Assembly (NCBI GenBank): GCA_965213885.1
Contig: OZ243919.1
Coordinates: forward strand, 2,542,001-2,606,000
Source: VYFG01 sp965213885
Lineage (GTDB): Bacteria > Pseudomonadota > Gammaproteobacteria > Arenicellales > Poriferihabitantaceae
Direction: 5' to 3'
DNA: 64,000 nucleotides
The notes beneath the pieces are model-generated. The model saw only the letters and a program-made list of their open reading frames with translations, was not told the DNA's origin and did not search any database. Each line of letters starts with the position of its first letter. The stretch's first letter is position 1. The position numbers were made by a program, and so were the translations under genes. Positions 38,099 through 45,842 of the stretch are shown here, piece by piece.

Positions 38099-39318
38099 TC
38101 GGGTCTGGTGTCCGCCGCCGGCACGGGCCGGAATCCGCGTATCCGCCTGGCGCAAAATTCCCTGGCGGCCCCATCCGCCTCCAGCACCGTCTCGAGTTCC
38201 AGAGTGTTCTCCACGGGTAATTGGTCCAATGTGTCGGCCACAAGTTCCGTAATGCGGTCAAATCCGATTTCGCCGGCGAGAAACGCCTGTACCGCCACCT
38301 CGTTGGCCGCGTTGAACACGGCCGGGGCGGTGCCGCCGATTCTGGCCACCTCCCTGGCAAGGCCGAGCGAGGGAAACCGGGTATGGTCCGGCGCCTCGAA
38401 CTCGAACCTTGCGCAATCCAGCAGGTCGAGCCAGGCGGCACCGGACTCGATGCGGTCCGGCCAGGCGAGCGCGTTGGCGATGGGTACTTTCATGTCCGGA
38501 TTGGCCATCTGCGCCAACACCGACCCATCGACGAACTCGACCATGGAATGGACCACGCTCTGGGGATGCACCACGATCTCGATGCTGGTCTCGTCCATGG
38601 AAAACAGGGAGCAGGCCTCGATCAGTTCCAGCCCCTTGTTCATCATCGTGGCGGAGTCCACCGAAATCTTGCGCCCCATGCTCCAGTTCGGATGTGCGCA
38701 GGCTTCATCCGGGGTCACCGATGCGAAGGTTGCCGGATCCCGTTGCCGGAAGGGGCCGCCGGACCCGGTCAGCAGCAGGCGCCTGATTCCGTACCGACCG
38801 TCCATGCCGGATTCACCGAGGTTCTGCTGCATTGCGGACGGCAGGCACTGGAAGATGGCGTTGTGCTCGCTGTCCAGGGGCAGGATCACCGCATCATGAC
38901 GCCGGGCGAGTTCCATGATGGCGGGACCCAGCATCACCAGCGGCTCCTTGTTGGCAATCAGCACCCTGGCCCCGGTCCTGACCGCCGCCATCGTGGAAGC
39001 CAGACCGACGGCCCCCACGATGGCGCAGACCACGCAATCCGCTTCCCGCACGACCTCCTCCAGGCATTCCACACCGCTCAGCACCTCGATGCCGGGGTCA
39101 TGCCCGGCAAGCATCGTCTGCAGGGCAAGCGCTGCCTCGGCGTCCACCATGACCACCTGCTCGGGCCGGAATTCCAGACACTGCTCCAGCATGCGCGCGG
39201 TATCATTGCGGGCGGTCAGCGCCGTGACCCGGAAGCGCTCGGGATGGCGCCGCACCACCTCCAGGGTGTTGAGACCCACGGAGCCTGTGGAGCCCAGCAG
39301 TGCGACACGTTCGGTCAT
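38095..39318 (-). CDS. dxr: 1-deoxy-D-xylulose 5-phosphate reductoisomerase
   Basis: A 407-residue enzyme of the MEP isoprenoid pathway. NADPH-binding LLGSTGSVGLNTLEVV at the N-terminus, then ANKEPLVMLG, the metal-binding PLDSEHNAIFQCL and the TGSGGPFR loop. The ATG at 39318 begins exactly at the family N-terminus. Coupled to rseP. Confidence 0.96.
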   Translation of the reverse strand: MTERVALLGSTGSVGLNTLEVVRRHPERFRVTALTARNDTARMLEQCLEFRPEQVVMVDAEAALALQTMLAGHDPGIEVLSGVECLEEVVREADCVVCAIVGAVGLASTMAAVRTGARVLIANKEPLVMLGPAIMELARRHDAVILPLDSEHNAIFQCLPSAMQQNLGESGMDGRYGIRRLLLTGSGGPFRQRDPATFASVTPDEACAHPNWSMGRKISVDSATMMNKGLELIEACSLFSMDETSIEIVVHPQSVVHSMVEFVDGSVLAQMANPDMKVPIANALAWPDRIESGAAWLDLLDCARFEFEAPDHTRFPSLGLAREVARIGGTAPAVFNAANEVAVQAFLAGEIGFDRITELVADTLDQLPVENTLELETVLEADGAAREFCARRIRGFRPVPAADTRPE

Positions 39319-39325
39319 GCGCGGT

Positions 39326-40156
39326 TCACCTGAGCAGCCACCACAACGACCCGAACACGGGCATGGCGGCAAGCAGACCGTCGAACCGGTCCAGGAGGCC
39401 GCCGTGTCCGGGCAGCAGCTTTCCGCTGTCCTTCACCCCGGCCTGCCGTTTCAGGCGACTCACGGACAGGTCGCCGATGACACTCGCCAGGGCCGCGGCG
39501 GCAGCGGCCAGCAGCCAGGGCAGCATCTGGCCGGGTGCCAGGGGCACCAGAACCCAGGCCCCCGTCCAGGCGGTGACCAGGCCTCCCGCCAGTCCGCCGA
39601 CCACTCCCTCGATGGTCTTGCCCGGGGAGATTTCGGGGGCCAGCTTGTGCCGGCCCGCCAGATTTCCGGCAAGATAGGCGAACACATCCGCTGCCCACAC
39701 GACCATCACCGCAACCAATACCACCCTCGGCCCGTTCACATCCGATCCCCGCAGCCACACCAGGCCCGCCCAGGCGCAGTACATCACCCCGGTGCCGACT
39801 GCCATTTCCAGCCCGGGACTTCTGCGAAGCGACAGCCCCCGGACCAGGACAAGCCATTGCCACAGCCACAGCAGGCAACCGGCCAGGCAGATCCCGAGCA
39901 GCAGCGATGACGGATTCGCCGGGGCCGTGACGGCGTTGTCCAGCAGGTAGACGGCAATACCCAGAAGCAGCATCCCGAAGACGGTCAGCAGGAACACGGC
40001 GGTCGAGCGTGTCGTCAGGTTGTTCCACTCGTACAGGGCAACCGCCATCAGCAGCATGGCCACTGCCGCGAACAGCGGTTCCGGCAGCCACAGGATCAGC
40101 GCCACGGCCACCGGTGCGGCAGCCAGGGCGGTCAGGATTCGGGCTCTAAGGGCCAT
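39326..40156 (-). CDS. cdsA: Phosphatidate cytidylyltransferase
   Basis: A 276-residue membrane enzyme that makes CDP-diacylglycerol. Eight or so helices, and the family signature near the C-terminus, SVIGDLSVSRLKRQAGVKDS, with LLPGHGGLLDRFD. The ATG at 40156 starts the membrane protein; upstream codons to 40360 lie within uppS and are rejected. Located between uppS and dxr as usual. Confidence 0.95.
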   Translation of the reverse strand: MALRARILTALAAAPVAVALILWLPEPLFAAVAMLLMAVALYEWNNLTTRSTAVFLLTVFGMLLLGIAVYLLDNAVTAPANPSSLLLGICLAGCLLWLWQWLVLVRGLSLRRSPGLEMAVGTGVMYCAWAGLVWLRGSDVNGPRVVLVAVMVVWAADVFAYLAGNLAGRHKLAPEISPGKTIEGVVGGLAGGLVTAWTGAWVLVPLAPGQMLPWLLAAAAAALASVIGDLSVSRLKRQAGVKDSGKLLPGHGGLLDRFDGLLAAMPVFGSLWWLLR

Positions 40157-40178
40157 GGAATGATTGTCGGGCGGTGTC

Positions 40179-40943
40179 TCAGAATTTCTCTTCGTCCACC
40201 TGTTCCCCGGTCTTGCCGAAACGGCGCTGGCGGCCGGCGTAATGAGCCAGAGCGTCATTGATGCACGCCTCGTCGAAATCCGGCCAGTAGGTTTCACAGA
40301 AATACAGTTCGGTGTAGGCAAGCTGCCATAGCAGGAAATTGCTGATTCGCTGCTCGCCACCCGTGCGGATGAATAGGTCCGGAGGCGGCAGCCCGCTGGT
40401 GCACAGTTGCGATTCTAACAGTGCCTGGGTGATGGCTTCCGGATCCAGTTCCGCCGCAGCCACCCGCTTCGCCAATATCCGGCAAGCCTGGGTAATGTCC
40501 CATTGTCCACCGTAGTTGACAGCGATCGTGAGATTGAGGTCCCGGTTGCCGCGGGTGAGTTCCTGGGCCTCGGCGATCTTCCGCTGCAGCTTTTCCGAGA
40601 AACGGGACAGGTCGCCGATCATGCGCAGCCGCACCTTGTTCTCATGCAGGTAGCGCACTTCGGACTCCAGGGTCGAGTACATCAGTTCGATCAGCAGCTT
40701 GACTTCGGCGCTGGGCCGGTTCCAGTTCTCGCTGCTGAACGCAAACAGCGTCAGGTAGGGAATCCCGCGCCGGTAGCAGATGGACACCATGTTCTTGACG
40801 GTGTCCACTCCGCGGCGATGCCCCTCCACCCGGGGCAGCCCGCGCTGACGCGCCCATCGTCCGTTACCGTCCATGATGATCGCCATGTGGCGGGGTTTGT
40901 TGCCGGTCGCCAACTCCATGACCGCCGCCGGTTGCACGCCCAT
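40179..40943 (-). CDS. uppS: Isoprenyl transferase (undecaprenyl diphosphate synthase)
   Basis: A 254-residue cis-prenyltransferase that makes the lipid carrier for cell wall synthesis. Signature HMAIIMDGNGRWARQRG with the catalytic Asp, TLFAFSSENWNRP, and DLFIRTGGEQRISNFL near the C-terminus. Lies 15 bases after frr. Confidence 0.97.
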   Translation of the reverse strand: MGVQPAAVMELATGNKPRHMAIIMDGNGRWARQRGLPRVEGHRRGVDTVKNMVSICYRRGIPYLTLFAFSSENWNRPSAEVKLLIELMYSTLESEVRYLHENKVRLRMIGDLSRFSEKLQRKIAEAQELTRGNRDLNLTIAVNYGGQWDITQACRILAKRVAAAELDPEAITQALLESQLCTSGLPPPDLFIRTGGEQRISNFLLWQLAYTELYFCETYWPDFDEACINDALAHYAGRQRRFGKTGEQVDEEKF

Positions 40944-40958
40944 CAGGAGTCCGGACGG

Positions 40959-41516
40959 TCAGACTTCCATGACTTCGCGTTCCTTCTCACTCACCACCTC
41001 GTCGATCTGGGCTACGTATCTGTCGGTCAGTTTCTGCAGTTCCCCCTCCGCCTGTTTTTCCTCATCCTGGGTGATTTCCTTTTCCTTGAGCAGGTCCCGC
41101 ACCGTCCCGATGGCATCGCGACGGATGTTCCGGATGGCGATCTTGCCCTCCTCACCCTCGTTCTTCACCACCTTCACCATGCTGACACGCCGTTCTTCCG
41201 TCATGGGCGGCAAGGGGATGCGCATGGTTTCCCCCGCGGTGACGGGGTTCAGCCCGAGGTCGGACTCCAGGATGGACCGTTCGATGGGTGCCAGCATGCT
41301 GCGCTCCCAGGGCTGGACGGTCAGGGTGCGGGCGTCCGCGGCCGAAACCGTGGCCACCTGGTTGATGGACGTGGCCACACCGTAATATTCCACCATCAGG
41401 TGTTCCAGCAATGCCGGGGACGCCCGCCCGGTCCGGATGCGCGTCAGGGCCTCCCGGGTATTCGTCACGGATTTCTGCATCCGTGACTCTGCATCTAGCT
41501 TGATATCGTCGATCAT
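40959..41516 (-). CDS. frr: Ribosome recycling factor
   Basis: A 185-residue factor that splits post-termination ribosomes. The family features RTGRASPALLEHLMVEYYG and the C-terminal long helices with RRDAIGTVRDLLKEKEITQDEEKQAE are clear. Unusually, 451 bases separate it from pyrH; in most gammaproteobacteria the two are close. Confidence 0.97.
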   Translation of the reverse strand: MIDDIKLDAESRMQKSVTNTREALTRIRTGRASPALLEHLMVEYYGVATSINQVATVSAADARTLTVQPWERSMLAPIERSILESDLGLNPVTAGETMRIPLPPMTEERRVSMVKVVKNEGEEGKIAIRNIRRDAIGTVRDLLKEKEITQDEEKQAEGELQKLTDRYVAQIDEVVSEKEREVMEV

Positions 41517-41967
41517 TGCCTGGCTGAGGAAAATACGGGAACCCGCAGATTATATTTTAGAAATCTCTTTGCTTTGGGCCTTTCGCACGAATGACATTCT
41601 GATTTTTTATGAATCATTGTATTTCATTAGCCCGTAATTGACCGGAGCCTTAAGGAGACCGATTACAAGGAATTCCAACGAACTCCCCGGCCACGTCCTG
41701 TGGATTCAGCCAAGCCCTTGGCCCTCAGGGTACGCGAACTGATGAAGCATCAGCTACAGCTCCACCGAACGGTTACCCCACAGTAGCACGCATACACGTC
41801 TCTCAATTTGAATTTGTCCGCTTGCGAAATATGTCTATGTGAATTGAAGTATCTATTTGTTTTATAATAGATAAATAATAATTTCTGCACAACCGCAGAT
41901 GATAGTGATCAGCGACTCCAAGTGCCATGGACGGCCATTCGCGGTGCCGGGCAAACCGGTACCGGAC
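41517..41967. other. AT-rich, hairpin-rich spacer between pyrH and frr
   Basis: 451 bases without a supported gene, far more AT-rich than the surroundings at both ends (41530-41640 and 41800-41900). Five small perfect inverted repeats are packed in 65 bases: GCCAAG/CTTGGC (41709-41722), CCCTCAGGG (41722-41730), CTGATG/CATCAG (41739-41753), AGCTACAGCT (41752-41761) and ACCGAACGGT (41764-41773). With the promoter candidate at 41864-41892 this would form a structured leader of frr of about 340 bases. A remnant of a foreign element is the alternative. Confidence 0.5.
41864..41892 (-). promoter_or_regulatory. Candidate sigma70 promoter for frr-uppS-cdsA-dxr-rseP
   Basis: On the minus strand TTGTGC (41892-41887) and TATTAT (41869-41864) are separated by 17 bases, in an AT-rich context. 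The -10 matches five of six consensus bases, the -35 only three. Transcription would start near 41857, about 340 bases before frr. Confidence 0.45.
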
Positions 41968-42708
41968 TCAGTCTTCCCCAGGGCGATCCATGATGAGGGT
42001 GCCGACCGGTTCGCCCTTGACCATTTTAACCAGGCTGCCGGGTTCATGCAGGTTCAGCACCTGGATCGGTAACTGGTGTTCCTGGCAGAGCGTGATTGCG
42101 GTCATATCCATGATCCTGAGCCCCCTGGACAGCACTTCGGCGAACTGCAGGCGCTCGTAGCGCATGGCGTGGGTGTTTTTTTCAGGATCGTCGTCGTAGA
42201 CCCCGTCGACCCGGGTGGCCTTCACCATGATTTCGGCGTCGATCTCCAGGGCCCTCAGGCTCGCGGCCGTGTCGGTGGTGAACATCGGATTCCCCGTACC
42301 CCCGGCAAATACCATCACCCTGCCCAACTCCAGGTGCTTCAGTGCCCTGCCGCGGACGTAGGGCTCCGCCACGCCGGAAACCTCGATAGCGGACTGCACC
42401 CTGGCGGATACGCCCAGGCTGCTCAGGGCCTGCTGCAGGGCCAGGGCGTTCATGACCGTGGCCAGCATGCCGATGTAGTCGGAGCCGACCCGATCCATTC
42501 CCTGGGCCGCGGCGCCCATGCCCCGGAAGAAATTACCGCCCCCGATGACGATGCCGATCTGGACTCCAAGATCGACCAGGGTCCCGATTTCTCGCGCGGT
42601 GGAGGCCAGCATCTCCCCGTCGATGCCGAATTTCTGCTCCCCGGCCAGGGCCTCACCGCTCAGCTTGAGCAGAACCCGTTGCCACGCCGGGGAGGCGGGT
42701 TCCGTCAT
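41968..42708 (-). CDS. pyrH: UMP kinase
   Basis: A 246-residue hexameric kinase phosphorylating UMP. Recognised by RVLLKLSGEALAGEQKFGID, GGGNFFRG and the C-terminal DGVYDDDPEKN and GTLIMDRP segments. The ATG at 42708 starts the protein; upstream codons to 42864 overlap tsf. Lies 28 bases after tsf. Confidence 0.96.
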   Translation of the reverse strand: MTEPASPAWQRVLLKLSGEALAGEQKFGIDGEMLASTAREIGTLVDLGVQIGIVIGGGNFFRGMGAAAQGMDRVGSDYIGMLATVMNALALQQALSSLGVSARVQSAIEVSGVAEPYVRGRALKHLELGRVMVFAGGTGNPMFTTDTAASLRALEIDAEIMVKATRVDGVYDDDPEKNTHAMRYERLQFAEVLSRGLRIMDMTAITLCQEHQLPIQVLNLHEPGSLVKMVKGEPVGTLIMDRPGED

Positions 42709-42736
42709 CGCCGACACCGGAACCCGACCCGGGATC

Positions 42737-43612
42737 TCAGGCACCTGCCTGTGCCATGACCTCGGCGACGAAATCATCCTGTTTCTTCTCGATGCCTTCG
42801 CCCACCTCGAAACGGACCATCCGCCTGACGCTGGCACCTCTGGACTCCAGCAGGGCGCCGACACTCCGGTCGGGGTCCTTCACGAAGGGCTGGCCGAGCA
42901 GCGTGCTCTCATTGAGGAACTTCCTGATCCGGCCTCCGATCATCTTTTCGATGATGTCGTCCGGCTTGCCGCTCTCACGGGCCTGGGCGGTCAGGATCTC
43001 CCTTTCCTTCTCCACCACCCCGGGGTCCATGTCCTCCTCGGAAATGCACAGGGGGCGGCTTGCGGCGATATGCATGGCAATGTCCCGACCGAGAGTGTCA
43101 TCCCCCCCGTCCAGCACCAGCATGACGCCGATCCGGTTGCCATGCAGATAGGAACTGACGCCCCCCCCGTCCGCATCGAAGCGGGCGAACCTGCGCACGG
43201 TGATATTCTCGCCGATCTTGGCAATCAGTTCCCGCCGCGCGGCCTCCACCGTGGTGCCGGCGCTGTCCGCCGTGCTCTCCGCGAGGGCGGCCGCGTCCCG
43301 CGGGTCTGCGGCGAGCACGGCATCCACCACGGCGGCACTGAATGTCCGAAACGAATCATCCTTGGCGACAAAATCGGTTTCACAGTTGATTTCCGCCAGG
43401 GCGCCGGCCACCCCGTCCGTTGCCGAAACAATCACGCCCTCGGCGGCAGTCCGCCCGGCCTTCTTCTCCGCCGCTGCGGCGCCCTTTATGCGCAGCTCCT
43501 CGATGGCGGCCTCCATGTCTCCGCCGGTCTGGGTCAGGACCTTCTTGCAGTCCATCATGCCTGCACCGGTCCTTTCGCGCAGTTCCTTTACCATTGCCGC
43601 AGTAATTGTCAT
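42737..43612 (-). CDS. tsf: Translation elongation factor Ts
   Basis: A 291-residue nucleotide exchange factor for EF-Tu. Signature MVKELRERTGAGMMDCKKVL and INCETDFVAKDDSF, with the C-terminal coiled-coil region. The ATG at 43612 gives the family N-terminus. Follows rpsB by 114 bases. Confidence 0.96.
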   Translation of the reverse strand: MTITAAMVKELRERTGAGMMDCKKVLTQTGGDMEAAIEELRIKGAAAAEKKAGRTAAEGVIVSATDGVAGALAEINCETDFVAKDDSFRTFSAAVVDAVLAADPRDAAALAESTADSAGTTVEAARRELIAKIGENITVRRFARFDADGGGVSSYLHGNRIGVMLVLDGGDDTLGRDIAMHIAASRPLCISEEDMDPGVVEKEREILTAQARESGKPDDIIEKMIGGRIRKFLNESTLLGQPFVKDPDRSVGALLESRGASVRRMVRFEVGEGIEKKQDDFVAEVMAQAGA

Positions 43613-43726
43613 GTTTGCAATTTCCCGAAATACTGTCTGTTGATTCAAGGGCACTGAATATGCTGACGGTGGCGGGCGCCGGATCGACACCTCACCCCCG
43701 CCATGTCCGCAGGCAGATTCAGCAAG

Positions 43727-44794
43727 TCATTCCGTCTCGGCGACCTTCTTCTTTCGCACCACCTTTTTCCGGGTTACCTTTTTCTTGGTTACCTTGGTCT
43801 GCTCCGTCGGGTCCGGCTTTTCGGCTCCGCTGTCATCGGAGGAATCCGTGGCCTCTGCCGCATCCTCCGTGGCCTCTGCCGCATCCTCCGTGGCCTCTGC
43901 CGCATCCTCCGTGGCCTCTGCCGCATCCTCCGCGGCCTCTGCCGCATCCTCCGCGGCCTCTGCCGCATCCTCCGCGGCCGCAGCCACGTCCTCCGCAGGG
44001 GCTGTCCCGGCTTCGTCGGAACCGCTCGTGACCGGCGTAATGATCTTGCCGGTCTCATCCAGCTCGATGTACTCATCGTCGCCCGCGGCCGGAATCACCG
44101 GCGCGGCGGGTGCGGCGGTACGGGCCTCGATGATGGCGTCAGCAGCGGCTTCCAGGTACAGCGCGATCGCCCGGCCGGAGTCGTCATTGCCGGGGATAAC
44201 ATACTCGATGCCGTTGCTGCTGCAGTTGCTGTCAACTACCGCCACCACCGGTATGCCGAGCTTGTTGGCCTCGGCGACGGCAATATATTCCTCTTCCACA
44301 TCAATCACGAACAGCGCGTCGGGCAGCCCCCCCATGTCCTTGATCCCCGAAAGGGTGCGATCCAGCTTGGCGCGTTCCCGCTCCAGGTTCAGGGCCTCCT
44401 TCTTGCTCAGCCTGCGCACCACCCCGGATTCGATCTGCTGTTCCAGATCCTTTAGCCTGGCGATGGAGTTCTTGACCGTCTTGAAGTTGGTCAGCATGCC
44501 GCCGAGCCAGCGATGATCCACGTAGGAGCATCCGGCCCGGGTCGCCTCGGCGCGAACCTGCCTGCCCGCCTGTCTCTTGGTGCCGACGAACAGGACCTTG
44601 CCGCCCTGGGCCGCAGTGGCCCCGAGAAAATTGGTAGCCTCCTTCAGCATCGGCAGCGTCTTTTCAAGATTGATGATATGAATCTTGTTGCGCTCGCCGA
44701 AGATATAGGGAGCCATCTTGGGCGACCAGTAGCGGGTCTGGTGCCCGAAATGCACGCCGGCCTGCAACAGGCGGCGCATGGTGATTTCAGCCAT
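43727..44794 (-). CDS. rpsB: 30S ribosomal protein S2 with long repetitive C-terminal tail
   Basis: A 355-residue S2; most S2 proteins have about 240. The core (MRRLLQAGVHFGHQTRYWSPKM, LFVGTKRQAG, DHRWLGGMLTN, LFVIDVEEEYIAV) occupies about 230 residues. The tail holds six 7-residue acidic repeats of the type AEDAAEA or TEDAAEA, then a Lys/Arg-rich end (KKKVTRKKVVRKKK). The acidic repeat is encoded by 21-bp direct repeats. The 260-base region upstream, shared with divergent map, has a TAAAAT -10 candidate on the minus strand at 44985-44980. Confidence 0.95.
   Translation of the reverse strand: MAEITMRRLLQAGVHFGHQTRYWSPKMAPYIFGERNKIHIINLEKTLPMLKEATNFLGATAAQGGKVLFVGTKRQAGRQVRAEATRAGCSYVDHRWLGGMLTNFKTVKNSIARLKDLEQQIESGVVRRLSKKEALNLERERAKLDRTLSGIKDMGGLPDALFVIDVEEEYIAVAEANKLGIPVVAVVDSNCSSNGIEYVIPGNDDSGRAIALYLEAAADAIIEARTAAPAAPVIPAAGDDEYIELDETGKIITPVTSGSDEAGTAPAEDVAAAAEDAAEAAEDAAEAAEDAAEATEDAAEATEDAAEATEDAAEATDSSDDSGAEKPDPTEQTKVTKKKVTRKKVVRKKKVAETE
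43851..43976. repeat. Six tandem 21-bp repeats inside rpsB
   Basis: Six consecutive copies of a 21-base unit (plus-strand GCCTCTGCCGCATCCTCCGT followed by G; the last three copies end CGCG instead of CGTG). The unit length is a multiple of three, so copy-number change alters the length of the acidic S2 tail without breaking the frame. Confidence 0.95.
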
Positions 44795-45054
44795 GTCGTG
44801 ATATCTCGTGTATTGGGTTGGGCCTCCACGGTTACTCCCTGCCGACCCCGGAAGCAGGCGGGCTCGCAGCCGTTCCTGCATCATGGGGCACCCGGGCAGG
44901 CATTGCGCCGTGTGCGGATTTCCGCCCATGGCCGGGAAATTCGTCGGAATCCCGGGGCAAGGGCGCTTGAGGGCGGCGGATTTTACCGAATAACGGTTGA
45001 AGAAAAAAGCGGAATTTGGGAGCATTACGACCTTTTGCACAGACCCTGGCCGCC

Positions 45055-45810
45055 ATGCCGGTATCAATCAAAAGTCCGGAGGAAATTGACAGAATGCGCG
45101 TCGCGGGCCGCTTGGCCGCGGAAGTGCTGGACATGATCGAGCCCCATATCCGTGCCGGCGTCACCACGGATGAACTCAACACCGTCTGCCATGAATACAT
45201 CGTGGTGCAGCAGCAGGCCATCCCCGCACCGCTCAACTACAGGGGCTTTCCGAAGTCCATCTGCACATCCGTCAACAACGTGATCTGTCACGGGATTCCC
45301 TCGAACAAGAAGCTCAAGAACGGCGACATCATCAATATCGACGTGACCGTGATCAAGGACGGGTTTCATGGCGACACCAGCCGGATGTTCTTCGTCGGTG
45401 AGCCCTCTATCCGGGCACGGCGCCTCGTGCAGATCTGCCGGGAGTGCCTTGAGATCGGCATCGGACTGGTGGGTCCCGGCGTGCGTCTTGGTGACATCGG
45501 CCATGCGATCCAGAAACACGCCGAAAGTAATGGCTTCTCGGTGGTGCGCGAGTACTGCGGGCATGGTATCGGACGCGTTTTTCACGAGGAGCCCCAGGTG
45601 CTTCACTACGGCAATCCGGATACCGGGATGGAGCTCAGACCCGGAATGACCTTCACCATCGAACCCATGCTGAACGCGGGCAGGAAGGAGACCAAACTGC
45701 TGCCGGATCAGTGGACCGTGGTGACCCGGGACCGCAGCCTGTCCGCCCAATGGGAGCACACCATCCTGGTGACCGGGAACGGCCATGAAGTACTCACCGT
45801 ATCCGGCTGA
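45055..45810 (+). CDS. map: Methionine aminopeptidase, type I
   Basis: A 251-residue dinuclear metal enzyme that removes N-terminal methionine. Metal ligands lie in NIDVTVIKDGFHGDTS, CGHGIGRVFHEEPQV, FTIEPML and SAQWEHTILV. The ATG at 45055 matches the family start (SIKSPEEIDRMRVAG). It is divergent from rpsB, as is usual in gammaproteobacteria. Confidence 0.97.
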   Translation: MPVSIKSPEEIDRMRVAGRLAAEVLDMIEPHIRAGVTTDELNTVCHEYIVVQQQAIPAPLNYRGFPKSICTSVNNVICHGIPSNKKLKNGDIINIDVTVIKDGFHGDTSRMFFVGEPSIRARRLVQICRECLEIGIGLVGPGVRLGDIGHAIQKHAESNGFSVVREYCGHGIGRVFHEEPQVLHYGNPDTGMELRPGMTFTIEPMLNAGRKETKLLPDQWTVVTRDRSLSAQWEHTILVTGNGHEVLTVSG

Positions 45811-45842
45811 GCCGGCGAGCGGCTAGCCGTCCCGTCTTTTTC

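Noticed and set aside
41631..41786. A 51-codon stop-to-stop frame in the frr leader that looks protein-like, preceded by AAGGAG
   Set aside because: No ATG, GTG or TTG in frame at a suitable distance from the AAGGAG; the hairpins explain the sequence better.
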